Notes: generated from the sequence alone by a model not told the origin. DNA of 64,000 nucleotides from Rhizobium albus (GCA_030160035.1 BSNO01000003.1:372001-436000); one strand, 5' to 3'; positions 41,544-50,755 are shown, counted from the stretch's first letter. Made by a program: numbers and translations.

Positions 41544-42523
41544 TCGGCAAAACCGTTCTCGTCACCGGCGGTGCCGGCTTTATCGGTACCAATCTCACGG
41601 CTAGGCTTCTTCAGGAAGGCGCCTCGGTCATCATCGTCGATAATCTGCAGACAGGGGAGATGGCCAATCTGGCGCGCTTCGACAAGAAACTGCCGCTCAA
41701 ATTCTTGCGCGCAGATATCAGCGATCCACTGCCGGCCCTCGGGCACGTCGATGAAATCTACAACCTTGCCTGTGCCGCTTCACCACCACATTATCAGGCC
41801 GATCCGGTCCACACGATGATGACCAGCGTCACCGGCACGCTCCAGCTGCTCAGGCTCGCCGAGGCGACGGGTGCGCGGCTCGTGATGGCCTCGACCAGCG
41901 AGGTCTATGGCGACCCCAAGGAGCATCCGCAACGCGAAAGCTATCTTGGCAATGTCAGCACCACCGGGCCGCGCGCCTGCTACGACGAAGGCAAACGCGC
42001 AGCGGAAACGCTCTGCAGCGACTTCCAGCGACGAGGGGTCGATGTCCGGATCGCCCGTATCTTCAATACATACGGGCCGTTCATGAGGAGCGACGACGGC
42101 CGCGTCGTGTCGAATGTCATCTGTCAGGCACTGACCGATCAGGACATCACCATCTATGGCGAAGGACACCAGACGCGGTCGTTCTGCTTCGTCGACGATC
42201 TGGTCGACGGCTTGATGCGGTTGATGCACGTTAAAACTGCGCCGGACGGGCCCGTCAATCTGGGCAATCCCGAAGAGTTCACGATCCGGGAGATGGTAGA
42301 CGTCGTGCTGGAGCGGATCGAGACACGCTCGGCGATCGTTCATCGGCCGCTGCCGCAAGACGATCCGCAGCGCCGTTGCCCCGATATCGGGCGCGCGCGC
42401 GAACTACTTGGCTGGGAGCCCCGCATTCCCTTCCGGGTCGGTCTCTTGCAGACGATCGGCTGGTTTTCAGCTGCGCTCGAAGATCGGGCGGAAGCGACGG
42501 CTCAACGCGCGGCCGTCGCCTGA
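41540..42523 (+). CDS. UDP-glucuronate decarboxylase (UDP-xylose synthase)-like epimerase
   Basis: 327 residues of the extended SDR family. GGAGFIGTN binds NAD. ACAASPPHYQADPVHT, TSEVYGDPKEHPQ, and GPRACYDEGKRAAET with Tyr-x-x-x-Lys are the diagnostic motifs of UDP-glucuronate decarboxylases; RIFNTYGPFM and QTRSFCFVDDLVDGL complete the pattern. It would convert the UDP-GlcA made by the dehydrogenase at 30283-31626 into UDP-xylose. It ends the plus-strand cluster, 20 bases from the convergent otsA stop. Confidence 0.92.
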   Translation: MIGKTVLVTGGAGFIGTNLTARLLQEGASVIIVDNLQTGEMANLARFDKKLPLKFLRADISDPLPALGHVDEIYNLACAASPPHYQADPVHTMMTSVTGTLQLLRLAEATGARLVMASTSEVYGDPKEHPQRESYLGNVSTTGPRACYDEGKRAAETLCSDFQRRGVDVRIARIFNTYGPFMRSDDGRVVSNVICQALTDQDITIYGEGHQTRSFCFVDDLVDGLMRLMHVKTAPDGPVNLGNPEEFTIREMVDVVLERIETRSAIVHRPLPQDDPQRRCPDIGRARELLGWEPRIPFRVGLLQTIGWFSAALEDRAEATAQRAAVA

Positions 42524-42543
42524 AAGGTCAACGCTCCTGGAGA

Positions 42544-43932
42544 TTAGATGGCTGCCAGGCGAGGGCCCTTGAGAGCGGGAGACGATGCGGGATGCTCGCA
42601 GCCTGCCAGCCGCTCCAAGAACGTCTCGAGCCACCACTGCGCATCATGCTCGGTGATCCGCTTCAGCAACGCAGCGTGCCGCGCCTGGCGCTCGTCGAGT
42701 GGTATGGCCAACGCGTGATGGATCGCTTTTGCGACGCCATCGGTGTCGTACGGATTGACGAGAAGCGCTTCGCGCATCTGTTCGGCAGCCCCTGCGAAGT
42801 GAGACAGCACGAGCACGCCCGGATTTTCCGGATCCTGTGCCGCTACATATTCTTTTGCGACGAGGTTCATGCCGTCCCGCAGAGGTGTCACCAGACCGAC
42901 ATTGCTGGTGCGGAACAAGGACGCCAGCTTTTCGCGCGCGACGTTGCGGTGAATGTACTTGACCGGCGTCCAGTTGAAATCGGCATGCCGACCATTGATG
43001 GCCCCTGCGAGACCTTCCAGCTCGCGTCGAATGTCTGAATAGGCCGACACGTCCTCACGCGTCGGTGGCGCGATTTGCAGATAGGAGACTGCGCGCTGGT
43101 GCTCCGGATACAGCTCCAGCAGCCGGTTGAACGCGCGCATGCGCTCAGGCAGGCCCTTGGAGTAGTCGAGACGGTCGACCCCGATGATCTGAGCGCGTCC
43201 GAGGATGCCGCGTCGGATGCGGTCCAGCAGCACGTCGTCGCTTGCATGATGTGCAAGCTTGGCGAAGTCATCCACGTCGATCCCGATGGGAAACGCATCT
43301 GCCTCGGCCTCTGCCCGATCCGGGTGTTCGATGTGCTCCAGGCAATTGCGGAAGTTCTCGAGATCGGTCTCCGTTTGAAACCCTACAAGGTCATGGCTGA
43401 GGAGAGCATCGAGCAGATCTTGATGATGCGGCGATGCCGACAAGACGTCATGCGGCGGGAACGGGATGTGGAGGAAGAAGCCGATGCGTTGGCGGCAACC
43501 CAGCCGTCGCAGCTCCAGTGCCATCGTCAGCAACTGATAATCGTGGATCCAGATGACGTCGTCCGGTTGGAGCTGCTGCGCCAGCATGCGCGCGAAATAG
43601 GCGTTGACGCGCCGATAGCCGGCATAGGCCTCGTCCTGATTACGCACGAGGTCGAGACGATAGTGGAAGAGCGGCCAGAGAACCGAATTGGCATAGCCGA
43701 CATAAAAGCAGTCGTAATCCTCACGCGTGAGCGGCGCTGAGACCATTTTGACGTTGCCGATCTCCGTGACCGATGGCTCGTCCGGAATCTCGGCCTCGAT
43801 CTTCCCGTTCCAGCCGAACCAGAGACCTCCACGGCTGCGGATAGCATCGGCGAGACCGACGGCCAGCCCACCGGTCTGGGTCTTCTTGCGCAGGTCTGCG
43901 ACCCGGTTGGAAACGATGACGAGCCGGCTCAT
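42544..43932 (-). CDS. otsA: Trehalose-6-phosphate synthase
   Basis: 462 residues, GT20 family. It shows SRLVIVSNRVADL at the start, WIHDYQLLTMALELR, the donor-binding GVDRLDYSKGLPERMRAFNR, and the late LSHFAGAAEQMREALLVNPY. It makes trehalose 6-phosphate from UDP-glucose (or ADP/GDP-glucose) and glucose 6-phosphate. Its ATG overlaps the otsB stop by four bases, so the order of transcription is otsB then otsA. Trehalose protects against desiccation and osmotic stress. It competes with the neighbouring glycan cluster for UDP-glucose. Confidence 0.96.
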   Translation of the reverse strand: MSRLVIVSNRVADLRKKTQTGGLAVGLADAIRSRGGLWFGWNGKIEAEIPDEPSVTEIGNVKMVSAPLTREDYDCFYVGYANSVLWPLFHYRLDLVRNQDEAYAGYRRVNAYFARMLAQQLQPDDVIWIHDYQLLTMALELRRLGCRQRIGFFLHIPFPPHDVLSASPHHQDLLDALLSHDLVGFQTETDLENFRNCLEHIEHPDRAEAEADAFPIGIDVDDFAKLAHHASDDVLLDRIRRGILGRAQIIGVDRLDYSKGLPERMRAFNRLLELYPEHQRAVSYLQIAPPTREDVSAYSDIRRELEGLAGAINGRHADFNWTPVKYIHRNVAREKLASLFRTSNVGLVTPLRDGMNLVAKEYVAAQDPENPGVLVLSHFAGAAEQMREALLVNPYDTDGVAKAIHHALAIPLDERQARHAALLKRITEHDAQWWLETFLERLAGCEHPASSPALKGPRLAAI

Positions 43933-44816
43933 ATCTTGCCCCCACTTGCAGCCTTGGATGCTTCAGAAAGCTGGCCCATCCAATCGATCAAAGCCGCCAC
44001 ATCGTCGACACGTTGCGTCGCGGTGGTGGGGCCTGTTCCGACTTTGATGGTGATGCCGCCTTGTTTTCCGACCCATCGAAAGCCGGCCTCGTCGGTCACA
44101 TCGTCGCCGGCGAAAACCAATAGTCGCCCTTTGAACGCCGGGAGAGTGGCGAGCTTGGCGATGGCCGATCCCTTGTCTCCCCTCCCTGCCATGATCTCCA
44201 CGACCATTTTCCCGCGAATGACTTCCAACTGGGGATGTCCCTTGACGATGCTCTCCACCAGAGCAAGGCAAGCATCCTTGTGCTCGGGCGCCTGGCGATA
44301 GTGAAGCGCGACCGAGGCCGGCTTAACCTCGACACGCAACCGTTTGTCATGCCGGGCAAAGGCCCGCATCGCATCCACGGCGTGGGCCAGCCCCTTGAGG
44401 TCGACCCCCTCCTGTTGAAGCGGGCTGCCTGGCAGCTTCAGTTCCACGCCATGTGAGCCGGCGAGGGGAATATCGAGCGGCGCAAGCAGAAAGAGAAGCG
44501 TTTCTATGGGGCGACCCGACACCACAGCCAGCGCGCCATTCGTCGCCGCGTAGATATCCGCCAGCAACTTCAACGTTGCGGGATGGATCGCCACATCTTC
44601 GGGCTGCTCCATGATCGGCGTCAGTGTGCCGTCCAGATCGAAAAAGAAGGCCGCATTGGCAAGCGAAATGTCCGACAGCGTGGTGTCGGTGCGGAAAGAA
44701 AGAGGGTCTGGGTTGAGGTCTCTTTGCATGATGAGCTCGCAGGCGGCTGATGGGTGTCCAAGTCGCCAGCAAGCAGCTTGTTCCGATATCTGCGCAAATT
44801 CCTGGATTGTCGGCAT
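43929..44816 (-). CDS. otsB: Trehalose-6-phosphate phosphatase
   Basis: 295 residues if the ATG at 44816 is used (GAGG lies eight bases upstream); the ATG at 44729 would give 266 residues and a length closer to the family norm. The HAD nucleophile motif is FDLDGTLTPI and the Mg-binding loop FAGDDVTDEAGF, with VVSGRPIETL between them. It dephosphorylates trehalose 6-phosphate to trehalose. It is translationally coupled to otsA by a four-base overlap. Residues 1-29 are not conserved-looking, which is why the shorter start remains possible. Confidence 0.94.
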   Translation of the reverse strand: MPTIQEFAQISEQAACWRLGHPSAACELIMQRDLNPDPLSFRTDTTLSDISLANAAFFFDLDGTLTPIMEQPEDVAIHPATLKLLADIYAATNGALAVVSGRPIETLLFLLAPLDIPLAGSHGVELKLPGSPLQQEGVDLKGLAHAVDAMRAFARHDKRLRVEVKPASVALHYRQAPEHKDACLALVESIVKGHPQLEVIRGKMVVEIMAGRGDKGSAIAKLATLPAFKGRLLVFAGDDVTDEAGFRWVGKQGGITIKVGTGPTTATQRVDDVAALIDWMGQLSEASKAASGGKI

Positions 44817-45240
44817 TTTTCGGCCTCGACAGGTGGGCCGCGGGAGCTAGGCGAAGCTCACTCCCGTAGGAGCGCCCGCGGCCCGTGCCTTCCAGAGGGG
44901 CAGATTCCGAAAGGCTTCTTCCAATCAAAGCAACTGGCCGAAGTTCCCCGTGGTCAGAACCATCTCGATCATCAATTCAGGGAAGGTGGCCACTGCGATG
45001 GCCGAAGGCTCTCGGCGAACGGACCCGTTTGCAGGCCTGCGGCACCTACCGCTTCACGCAATCGGAAGCGGATCGTTCGCTGCAGTGGCGCCGCCGAACG
45101 TATTCTCATCGACGATCAACCGGATAAGCGCTCTAGATTTCCGAAGACGCAAGCTCGTTGGACGCGAAAAGACGTGCAATTGACGCCCAGAACGGCAGAC
45201 TGGGAGCAGAAGAAACTGTCGTACCCATCGCTGTCGATAT
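44817..45240. other. Intergenic region upstream of otsBA
   Basis: 424 bases. Short frames exist on both strands but none shows a recognisable protein, ribosome site or codon pattern. I see no clear repeat or hairpin. It presumably holds the otsBA promoter. Confidence 0.45.
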
Positions 45241-45540
45241 TTAGGCGATCAGCTTTTCCTCGACCGTCCGTTCCACCATGGTGGCTATGGCTTCGAGTGC
45301 GTCGGTGATCCCGACGGTTTGGAAGCCGGCAGACTTGTCTGCGACCGCGACGCCGATGCCGCTCAGTTCTGCGCTGATCATGTCCGCAGCGGCGCGGGGG
45401 TCCGCATCGGTCAGGCATGTGCGAACCAAAGCAAGGGCGCAGGCAATGCGGGTGCCGACGAGTTGCTGGTTGAGAAGGCGGTTCTGTTCCACCAGAGAGT
45501 CGAGAATCTCGGTAAGTTTCGGCATCAGTTCGGTGTTCAT
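45241..45540 (-). CDS. Small hypothetical protein downstream of EAL protein
   Basis: 99 residues, starting MNTELMPKLTEILDSLVEQN after a good ribosome site (GAGAGGA). The first 35 residues look like an amphipathic or coiled-coil helix; the remainder is Ala-rich and ends in a charged helix (MVERTVEEKLIA). There is no signal peptide or membrane segment. It is 22 bases after the EAL gene and probably in the same operon as the EAL protein and the OmpR-type regulator. I recognise no family; a partner or regulatory subunit of the phosphodiesterase is possible (inference). Confidence 0.7.
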   Translation of the reverse strand: MNTELMPKLTEILDSLVEQNRLLNQQLVGTRIACALALVRTCLTDADPRAAADMISAELSGIGVAVADKSAGFQTVGITDALEAIATMVERTVEEKLIA

Positions 45541-45562
45541 TGTGTCCTCTCCAACCTGGCGC

Positions 45563-46810
45563 TTATTGAAATAGGTGTGTGAGATCGGCGCCTGCCGCTG
45601 CGGGCGCGGGTTTGCCGAGAAAATATCCCTGCGCGTAGTCGCAGCCGAGTTCCTTGAGCGTGTCGAACTGGCTCGGCGTCTCGATGCCTTCGGCGACCAC
45701 CGTCTTCCCTAAGGCTCGAGCCAGACTGATGATCGCTTGGAGAAGCGCCCGCGCATCCTCCTTTTCGTCGATGCCAGTGGTGAACTTGCTGTCGATTTTG
45801 AGGACGTCATACTGAAACTGTCGCAGGTGGCTCAGGCTTGCGAAGCCGGTTCCAAAATCGTCGAACGCTATCGACAGTCCTGCGTCCTTCAACTTCTGGA
45901 AGGCATTCTGCACCCTGGCGCAACCATCGTCGAGCAGAACGCCTTCGGTCATCTCGATCTGGATGTAGGACGGGTCGAGATCGCTCTCGGAAATCGTGTC
46001 GATGATCCGCTGGGCGAAGCATTCCGATGTATCGGCCACTTCAGCCGGTGATACGTTGATGGCGATGTGACCGAAATCATGGCCCGCCTGCAGCCAGGCC
46101 TGCGCCTGGGCAATGGCCTGATCCAGAGCGAACCGTCCGAGCATCTTGAGAAAATTGCTGTCGTTCATCGCTTCGGCGAAGCGACCCGGTGTCAGAATCT
46201 GCTCGCCCCTCTTCCAGCGCGCCAGCGCCTCGTAGCCGCTCAGCCCGCCGGATCGGACGTCGATCTTGGGCTGAAACCACAGGCAGAATTCGCCCTGCAA
46301 CAAGGCTCGGGTCGCTTCGGAAACAGCACTTTGCTCGCTCGAAAGCTCTTGGGGCGAGGGGAGGTCTTCTACCCTGCGGGCAAAACCCGCGGCTTTCCGC
46401 TCCTGCGCGTCATACCCCCACAGCCAGAGCTGCCATACCGCCTTCACGCCATTGGCTTGCGTCAGCGCCGTGCAGATATAGGTCGCCTTAGAGCTGGGGC
46501 GCGTGATGCTGCGGGTCCGGAACAATTCCCAACTGATGGAATTCGGAGCCTTCCAGACGTCCCGGCGCGCACCGCAAGGGGCGCCATTTCGTACAGGGGT
46601 CACAACGACCCCGTCCGGCTCGAAATCCAGTTCGACCAGTGTCAGGCCGGCGACCTTCAGCAACGCCTTGTGCAGTGGAGACTCGGTGAGAGCGGATTGT
46701 CTTGACAGTCCCTGCTTCTTGGCCGCTCTTCGAGACGCCGAAGCAACGGAGCGGCGGGCGGGGCCCATCAGAGAAATCAGCTCGCGTGTTTGACAATCAA
46801 TTTCAACCAC
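45563..46810 (-). CDS. EAL-domain cyclic-di-GMP phosphodiesterase
   Basis: 415 residues from a GTG start at 46810 (AGAGGGGG upstream). The N-terminal half (about 1-160) is an unrecognised, possibly PAS- or PilZ-like sensory region. The EAL domain carries the motifs for activity: YEALARW, INVSP (Asn), EMTEGVL (Glu), DDFGTGFASLSHL (Asp-Asp), KIDSKF (Lys), VAEGIET (Glu) and YAQGYFLGKP. It is expected to hydrolyse c-di-GMP to pGpG and so promote motility over attachment. It lies 33 bases downstream of an OmpR-type regulator, likely in one operon. Confidence 0.92.
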   Translation of the reverse strand: MVEIDCQTRELISLMGPARRSVASASRRAAKKQGLSRQSALTESPLHKALLKVAGLTLVELDFEPDGVVVTPVRNGAPCGARRDVWKAPNSISWELFRTRSITRPSSKATYICTALTQANGVKAVWQLWLWGYDAQERKAAGFARRVEDLPSPQELSSEQSAVSEATRALLQGEFCLWFQPKIDVRSGGLSGYEALARWKRGEQILTPGRFAEAMNDSNFLKMLGRFALDQAIAQAQAWLQAGHDFGHIAINVSPAEVADTSECFAQRIIDTISESDLDPSYIQIEMTEGVLLDDGCARVQNAFQKLKDAGLSIAFDDFGTGFASLSHLRQFQYDVLKIDSKFTTGIDEKEDARALLQAIISLARALGKTVVAEGIETPSQFDTLKELGCDYAQGYFLGKPAPAAAGADLTHLFQ

Positions 46811-46843
46811 AACCTGCGCCCCCTCTGCATTACATTTTATCTC

Positions 46844-47545
46844 TCACCTCGTGAGGCGGTACCCGATGCCTCTCACGGTCAGTAGTTTTGAAGCTGCGTC
46901 CGATGACAAGAAGGACAGCTTTTTGCGTATCCGATTGATGTAGACATCGATCGTCTTGTCGGTGGACATGTATTCGCGAGAAAATGCCTCGCGCGAAATG
47001 AACATCTTGCTGCAGTCTTCGCCGCGCTTCTGTTCGAGACATTCGATGATGCGGGCTTCCGCTGCGGTCAGTTCCTGGGTCTGTGCATCCAACACCATCG
47101 TTCGCGCGGAAAGATCGCATTGGATCGCGCCGATCTGAACATGTCGGCTCGCCGGTTTCGCACCTTTCGCAACCTCGCGCATGGCGATCACCCGTGCGGC
47201 CCGCGCGCGCAGTTCCTTCGTGCTGAACGGCTTCATCACATAGTCGTCCGCCCCGCCTGTGATCGCTTCGGCGCGTGTGTCCGCGTTCCCTCCGCCGGAG
47301 ATGAGGATGACCGGCAGGGAGGATTTGGCGCGAATTTCATCCAGCAGCTCAAGCCCGCTCCCATCAGGTAAATTGACGTCCATTAGCACGCAATGAAAGA
47401 ACTCGAGCTGTCCTGTGAGCGCCATTCTCAGCGTCTGCTTCGCCGATCCAATAACCTTGAGATGATCGCGCGAGTCGGGCCAGGTGTGTATTAGCATATT
47501 AGCGATATTGGCATCATCTTCGACGACAAGTATATTTAGGCCCAT
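46844..47545 (-). CDS. OmpR/PhoB-family response regulator
   Basis: 233 residues from ATG 47545 (MGLNILVVEDDANIANML); a GTG at 47557 is an alternative start. The receiver domain has the acidic pair in VVEDD, phospho-acceptor Asp in VLMDVNLPDGSG, Ser in LISGGG and Lys in VMKPFSTKEL. The C-terminal winged helix shows ELTAAEARIIECLEQKRGE, STDKTIDVYINRIRKKL and GIGYRLT. It heads an operon with the EAL protein and a 99-aa protein. No kinase is in the operon; the hybrid kinase divergently encoded next to it is a candidate partner. Confidence 0.93.
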   Translation of the reverse strand: MGLNILVVEDDANIANMLIHTWPDSRDHLKVIGSAKQTLRMALTGQLEFFHCVLMDVNLPDGSGLELLDEIRAKSSLPVILISGGGNADTRAEAITGGADDYVMKPFSTKELRARAARVIAMREVAKGAKPASRHVQIGAIQCDLSARTMVLDAQTQELTAAEARIIECLEQKRGEDCSKMFISREAFSREYMSTDKTIDVYINRIRKKLSFLSSDAASKLLTVRGIGYRLTR

Positions 47546-47771
47546 CGGGATATTCACCAGCAGTCTGTGCGAGTCTCGATTTATTCGAGCGCACTCTGTT
47601 CGCTAATCAAACTATCTCTGGAGATTTAACACCAAAATATAATTGGGTAAAAAAGATTAAATGGCATGTCGGCTATGCTAAAACTTTAGTGGAACAAGTG
47701 ATGGCCCACTTGTGCGTGAGCCTTGGAAGGTTCTAAGCCGACAGCGTTATCAGGCGACGGCCATCTGAAGA
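47546..47771. promoter_or_regulatory. AT-rich divergent promoter region
   Basis: 226 bases between the OmpR-type regulator and the hybrid kinase, clearly richer in A and T than the surroundings. A perfect TATAAT lies at 47638-47643 on the plus strand, without a convincing -35 at the right distance. It should hold promoters for both flanking genes. Confidence 0.4.
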
Positions 47772-50720
47772 ATGAAGTCGGTCACGAAACTCTCGATCCT
47801 TCTCAACCTCTGTTTCAGTGCAGCGATAGCTGTGGCCGTTTCGTTGATCGTCACGGCGGACCGAGCGGATACGATCGAACGAGGCTACAAGGAGGCGGAA
47901 AGCCTCAACGCTGCTCTTGCTCAGCAAATGAGCCAGATACTTGGCCTAACCGTCGCGACGCTGCGCCTGTACCTGTCGGACATCAATGCCCAAGGATACA
48001 GCAGCGATACGGCCGAAGCGATACTCACCGACAATTTCCTCACGTCGGTGCAGGAAATTCCGTCACTTTTCGGTCTCTACGTCATCGACCGCAATGGATA
48101 TCGTGCAGTCTCCACCGACAACCGGCTGACGGTGACGGCTGACATGCGCGAGGCGCCGGAATACCAAGCGGCGTTGAGGGATCCCTCGCCCCACGTGATC
48201 ACGTCTCCTCCGCGAATGGTCAACGTCTTCGGCGATCCCAACGACGATACTTGGGTCTGGATGATCTCCATGCCTATCGTGAACGCGGCCGGCGAATTCG
48301 ATGGCGTGCTTTCCGCTGCCGTGTCCGTCGATGCGCTCGCATCGATCGTAGCCTATCATGCAACGCGTTATGGTGCCGTTGCTGGCGTGATGACCAATGA
48401 CGGGTATCTCGTGGCGCGCGCGCCGCTGGATCGCTCGCTTCTTGGGAAGAACATTTCCGATCGCCCGATCTACCAGGAGGCACGCCGCGCAGCGCTAGCG
48501 CGAACGCGAAGCAGCTCTGCCGATGGAATTGAACGTTTTATCGTAGCGCAAACAATTCCGCGGTTCGACGCCTACGTCTATGTCGGTCATTCGATTTCGT
48601 TTGTCCTTGCTCCATGGTGGACACGCAGCATTCTCTTGATCGCCATGGGTGCAACCGCGTCTCTGCTGGCAGCCTTGATGAGCTACCTCATCTTCCGGTC
48701 GCAAAGGATCCGACGCGATCTCGAACAGGAGCGGCTGCGACGCGGCAACCTCCTCGCCAGCGCCTCCATCAACATGGTGCAGATCGAGCATGCGGATGCG
48801 GTCGTGCAATATGCCGGCATCACCGCTCTCGCCTTGACGCAGGGGCGGACATCCACGATCCAGCTTTTCGCCTGCGACTGCCACAACACCCAGTCGACCT
48901 TTCCGCCCACCCAGCATGCAATCAATCTGTTGGGCACACCCGTTCAGAGCCGGCTCGAAGCAACGCGCGTTAGCTTTGTGCTAACCGATGTCGAGATGAT
49001 GGAGATGGTCGGGCCGACGGGCAGTGCGGAACCGTTGAGCGCGCTCTATCTGATAACCCCGGTCATGGGGAAGTTAGGCGAAGTTCTCGGCGCCGTCATC
49101 ATCGGGCGAGAGAAGGGGGAGTTCGACTCCCACCATCAGGCAGAGATCGCGCAACTGGCGTCGGTGATGGCGACATGCATCGAAAACCTGTTGTTGATCG
49201 AAAACAGGATGGCTGCCCTGGAAGGCCAGCGCGCTGCCCGATCACAGATGCAGGCCGTGTTGTCGTCGATCACCGACCCGGTTTTCGCCTTGGATAACGA
49301 CTGGCGCATCGTCTATTTCAACCACGCGGCTGAGGAAGATGGGTGGCAGCCGGCAGATCGGATAATAGGCAGTATCTTCTGGGACGTCTTCCCTGAAGCT
49401 GTCGAGACCGAGGTCTTCGGCGAGTATCAGCGCTCGAAATCGAGTGGACAGCCGACGGCTTTCGATCTCTATCTACCGCTGAACAAGCGCAATTATTTCG
49501 TCAGTGCCTTTCCTCATGAGGAAGGCCTGACAGTTTATTATCGCGACGTGACCGATCAGAGAGATCTGGAGTCGCGGGTGCGCCAGCAGCAAAAGCTCAC
49601 TGCGATAGGGCAACTCACCGGCGGGATTGCTCACGATTTCAACAACATCCTCACCGTCATCATCGGTTGCACCGAAGCGCTGCTCGACAATGCGAAAGAT
49701 CTGACGGCCCCAGCGGCGATCCAGTTGAACATGATCAAGCAGGCCGGTGATCGGGCTGCGGAACTGACGCACCGGCTGCTCGCCTTTGCCCGGCGCCAGC
49801 CACTCAATCCGCAAGTGAGCAATATCGTCGATCTGCTGCGCGAAGCCGTTCCGCTGGCCCAGATCAGTGCCGGCGGATCTGTCGCTCTCGAGCTGTCCAC
49901 CGCACCTTCTTTATGGAAAGCTGCCGTCGATCGCGGCGAATTGCAAAATGCGCTGCTGAACCTTGTCCTCAATGCGCGCGACGCGATGCCGAGCGGAGGT
50001 CGCGTGCTGATCGAAGCGACGAACCGAACATTCGATGAAACGGTGGCTTCAGATCGCGAAATTCGCGCCGGCGACTATGTGATGGTCGCGGTTTCGGACA
50101 CCGGTGTCGGCATGAGTGCGGAGCAGCAGCTTCAGGCTTTCGAGCCGTTCTACACCACGAAGCGACCCGGGGAAGGCTCAGGCCTGGGTCTGCCGATGGT
50201 TTACGGCTTCGCCAAGCAAACCGGGGGCGACGTTCGCATTTACAGTGAGCTGGGGATCGGCACGACCATTGCGATCTATCTTCCACGTGCGACCGACGAG
50301 ACTGCCGGAGTGTCCGATGTCCCCGCCGCACCAGTGATCGGGGGCAAGGGGCGCGTTCTACTCGTCGAGGACGACGATCTCGTTCGGATGCACACCGAAG
50401 CCTGTCTGCGCAAACTCGGTTATGAAAGCGTCAGTGTTCCCGACGGCAACGCTGCGCTGAGCGTCCTTCATGAAGGAGAAGTTTTCGAGATTTTGTTAAC
50501 CGACGTGGTCTTGCCCGGTGGTCTCAACGGCAAGCAGGTGGCGGATGCCGCGTCATCACATCTGCCGTCGATCAAGATCGTCTATATGTCGGGCTATACG
50601 GAGAACTCGATCGTGCATCACGGCCGGCTCGACCCCGGCATCACGTTCCTGAGCAAGCCGTTCCGACTTTCGGAACTCGACGCGAAACTTCGCGAAGTTG
50701 TCGATGGCCTACGAAATTGA
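47772..50720 (+). CDS. Hybrid sensor histidine kinase / response regulator
   Basis: 982 residues. Two membrane segments (about 8-28 and 287-310) enclose a dCache-like periplasmic sensor domain. Inside the cell follow a GAF-like region (about 330-480), a PAS domain (about 490-600), the dimerisation domain with His621 in GGIAHDFNNIL, an ATPase domain (NLVLNARDAMP, DTGVGM, GEGSGLGLPMVYGFAKQ) and a C-terminal receiver with Asp911 in LLTDVVLPGG. The receiver probably takes phosphate from His621, and no HPt domain is seen. It is divergent from the OmpR-type regulator/EAL operon, and its signal may be a small ligand, as in many dCache proteins. Confidence 0.93.
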   Translation: MKSVTKLSILLNLCFSAAIAVAVSLIVTADRADTIERGYKEAESLNAALAQQMSQILGLTVATLRLYLSDINAQGYSSDTAEAILTDNFLTSVQEIPSLFGLYVIDRNGYRAVSTDNRLTVTADMREAPEYQAALRDPSPHVITSPPRMVNVFGDPNDDTWVWMISMPIVNAAGEFDGVLSAAVSVDALASIVAYHATRYGAVAGVMTNDGYLVARAPLDRSLLGKNISDRPIYQEARRAALARTRSSSADGIERFIVAQTIPRFDAYVYVGHSISFVLAPWWTRSILLIAMGATASLLAALMSYLIFRSQRIRRDLEQERLRRGNLLASASINMVQIEHADAVVQYAGITALALTQGRTSTIQLFACDCHNTQSTFPPTQHAINLLGTPVQSRLEATRVSFVLTDVEMMEMVGPTGSAEPLSALYLITPVMGKLGEVLGAVIIGREKGEFDSHHQAEIAQLASVMATCIENLLLIENRMAALEGQRAARSQMQAVLSSITDPVFALDNDWRIVYFNHAAEEDGWQPADRIIGSIFWDVFPEAVETEVFGEYQRSKSSGQPTAFDLYLPLNKRNYFVSAFPHEEGLTVYYRDVTDQRDLESRVRQQQKLTAIGQLTGGIAHDFNNILTVIIGCTEALLDNAKDLTAPAAIQLNMIKQAGDRAAELTHRLLAFARRQPLNPQVSNIVDLLREAVPLAQISAGGSVALELSTAPSLWKAAVDRGELQNALLNLVLNARDAMPSGGRVLIEATNRTFDETVASDREIRAGDYVMVAVSDTGVGMSAEQQLQAFEPFYTTKRPGEGSGLGLPMVYGFAKQTGGDVRIYSELGIGTTIAIYLPRATDETAGVSDVPAAPVIGGKGRVLLVEDDDLVRMHTEACLRKLGYESVSVPDGNAALSVLHEGEVFEILLTDVVLPGGLNGKQVADAASSHLPSIKIVYMSGYTENSIVHHGRLDPGITFLSKPFRLSELDAKLREVVDGLRN

Positions 50721-50755
50721 TGCCGCGCCGCTGTCGGTGACAGCGGCGCGGCATC
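50719..50755. terminator. Perfect 17-bp-stem hairpin between convergent genes
   Basis: GATGCCGCGCCGCTGTC pairs perfectly with its complement around a three-base GGT loop; the left arm includes the last two bases of the hybrid-kinase stop codon. The stem fills most of the 52-base gap between the kinase stop (50720) and the MCP stop (50773). It has no T-tract but is very GC-rich and should stop or protect transcripts from both sides. Confidence 0.7.

Noticed and set aside
44754-45308. 184-codon plus-strand frame in the gap upstream of otsB
   Set aside because: It overlaps the otsB start and the 99-aa gene on the other strand and has no recognisable domain or ribosome site.
47638-47643. Perfect TATAAT as a proven promoter
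   Set aside because: No acceptable -35 at 16-18 bases is visible and AT-rich DNA gives chance matches, so it is mentioned only as a candidate within the intergenic entry.
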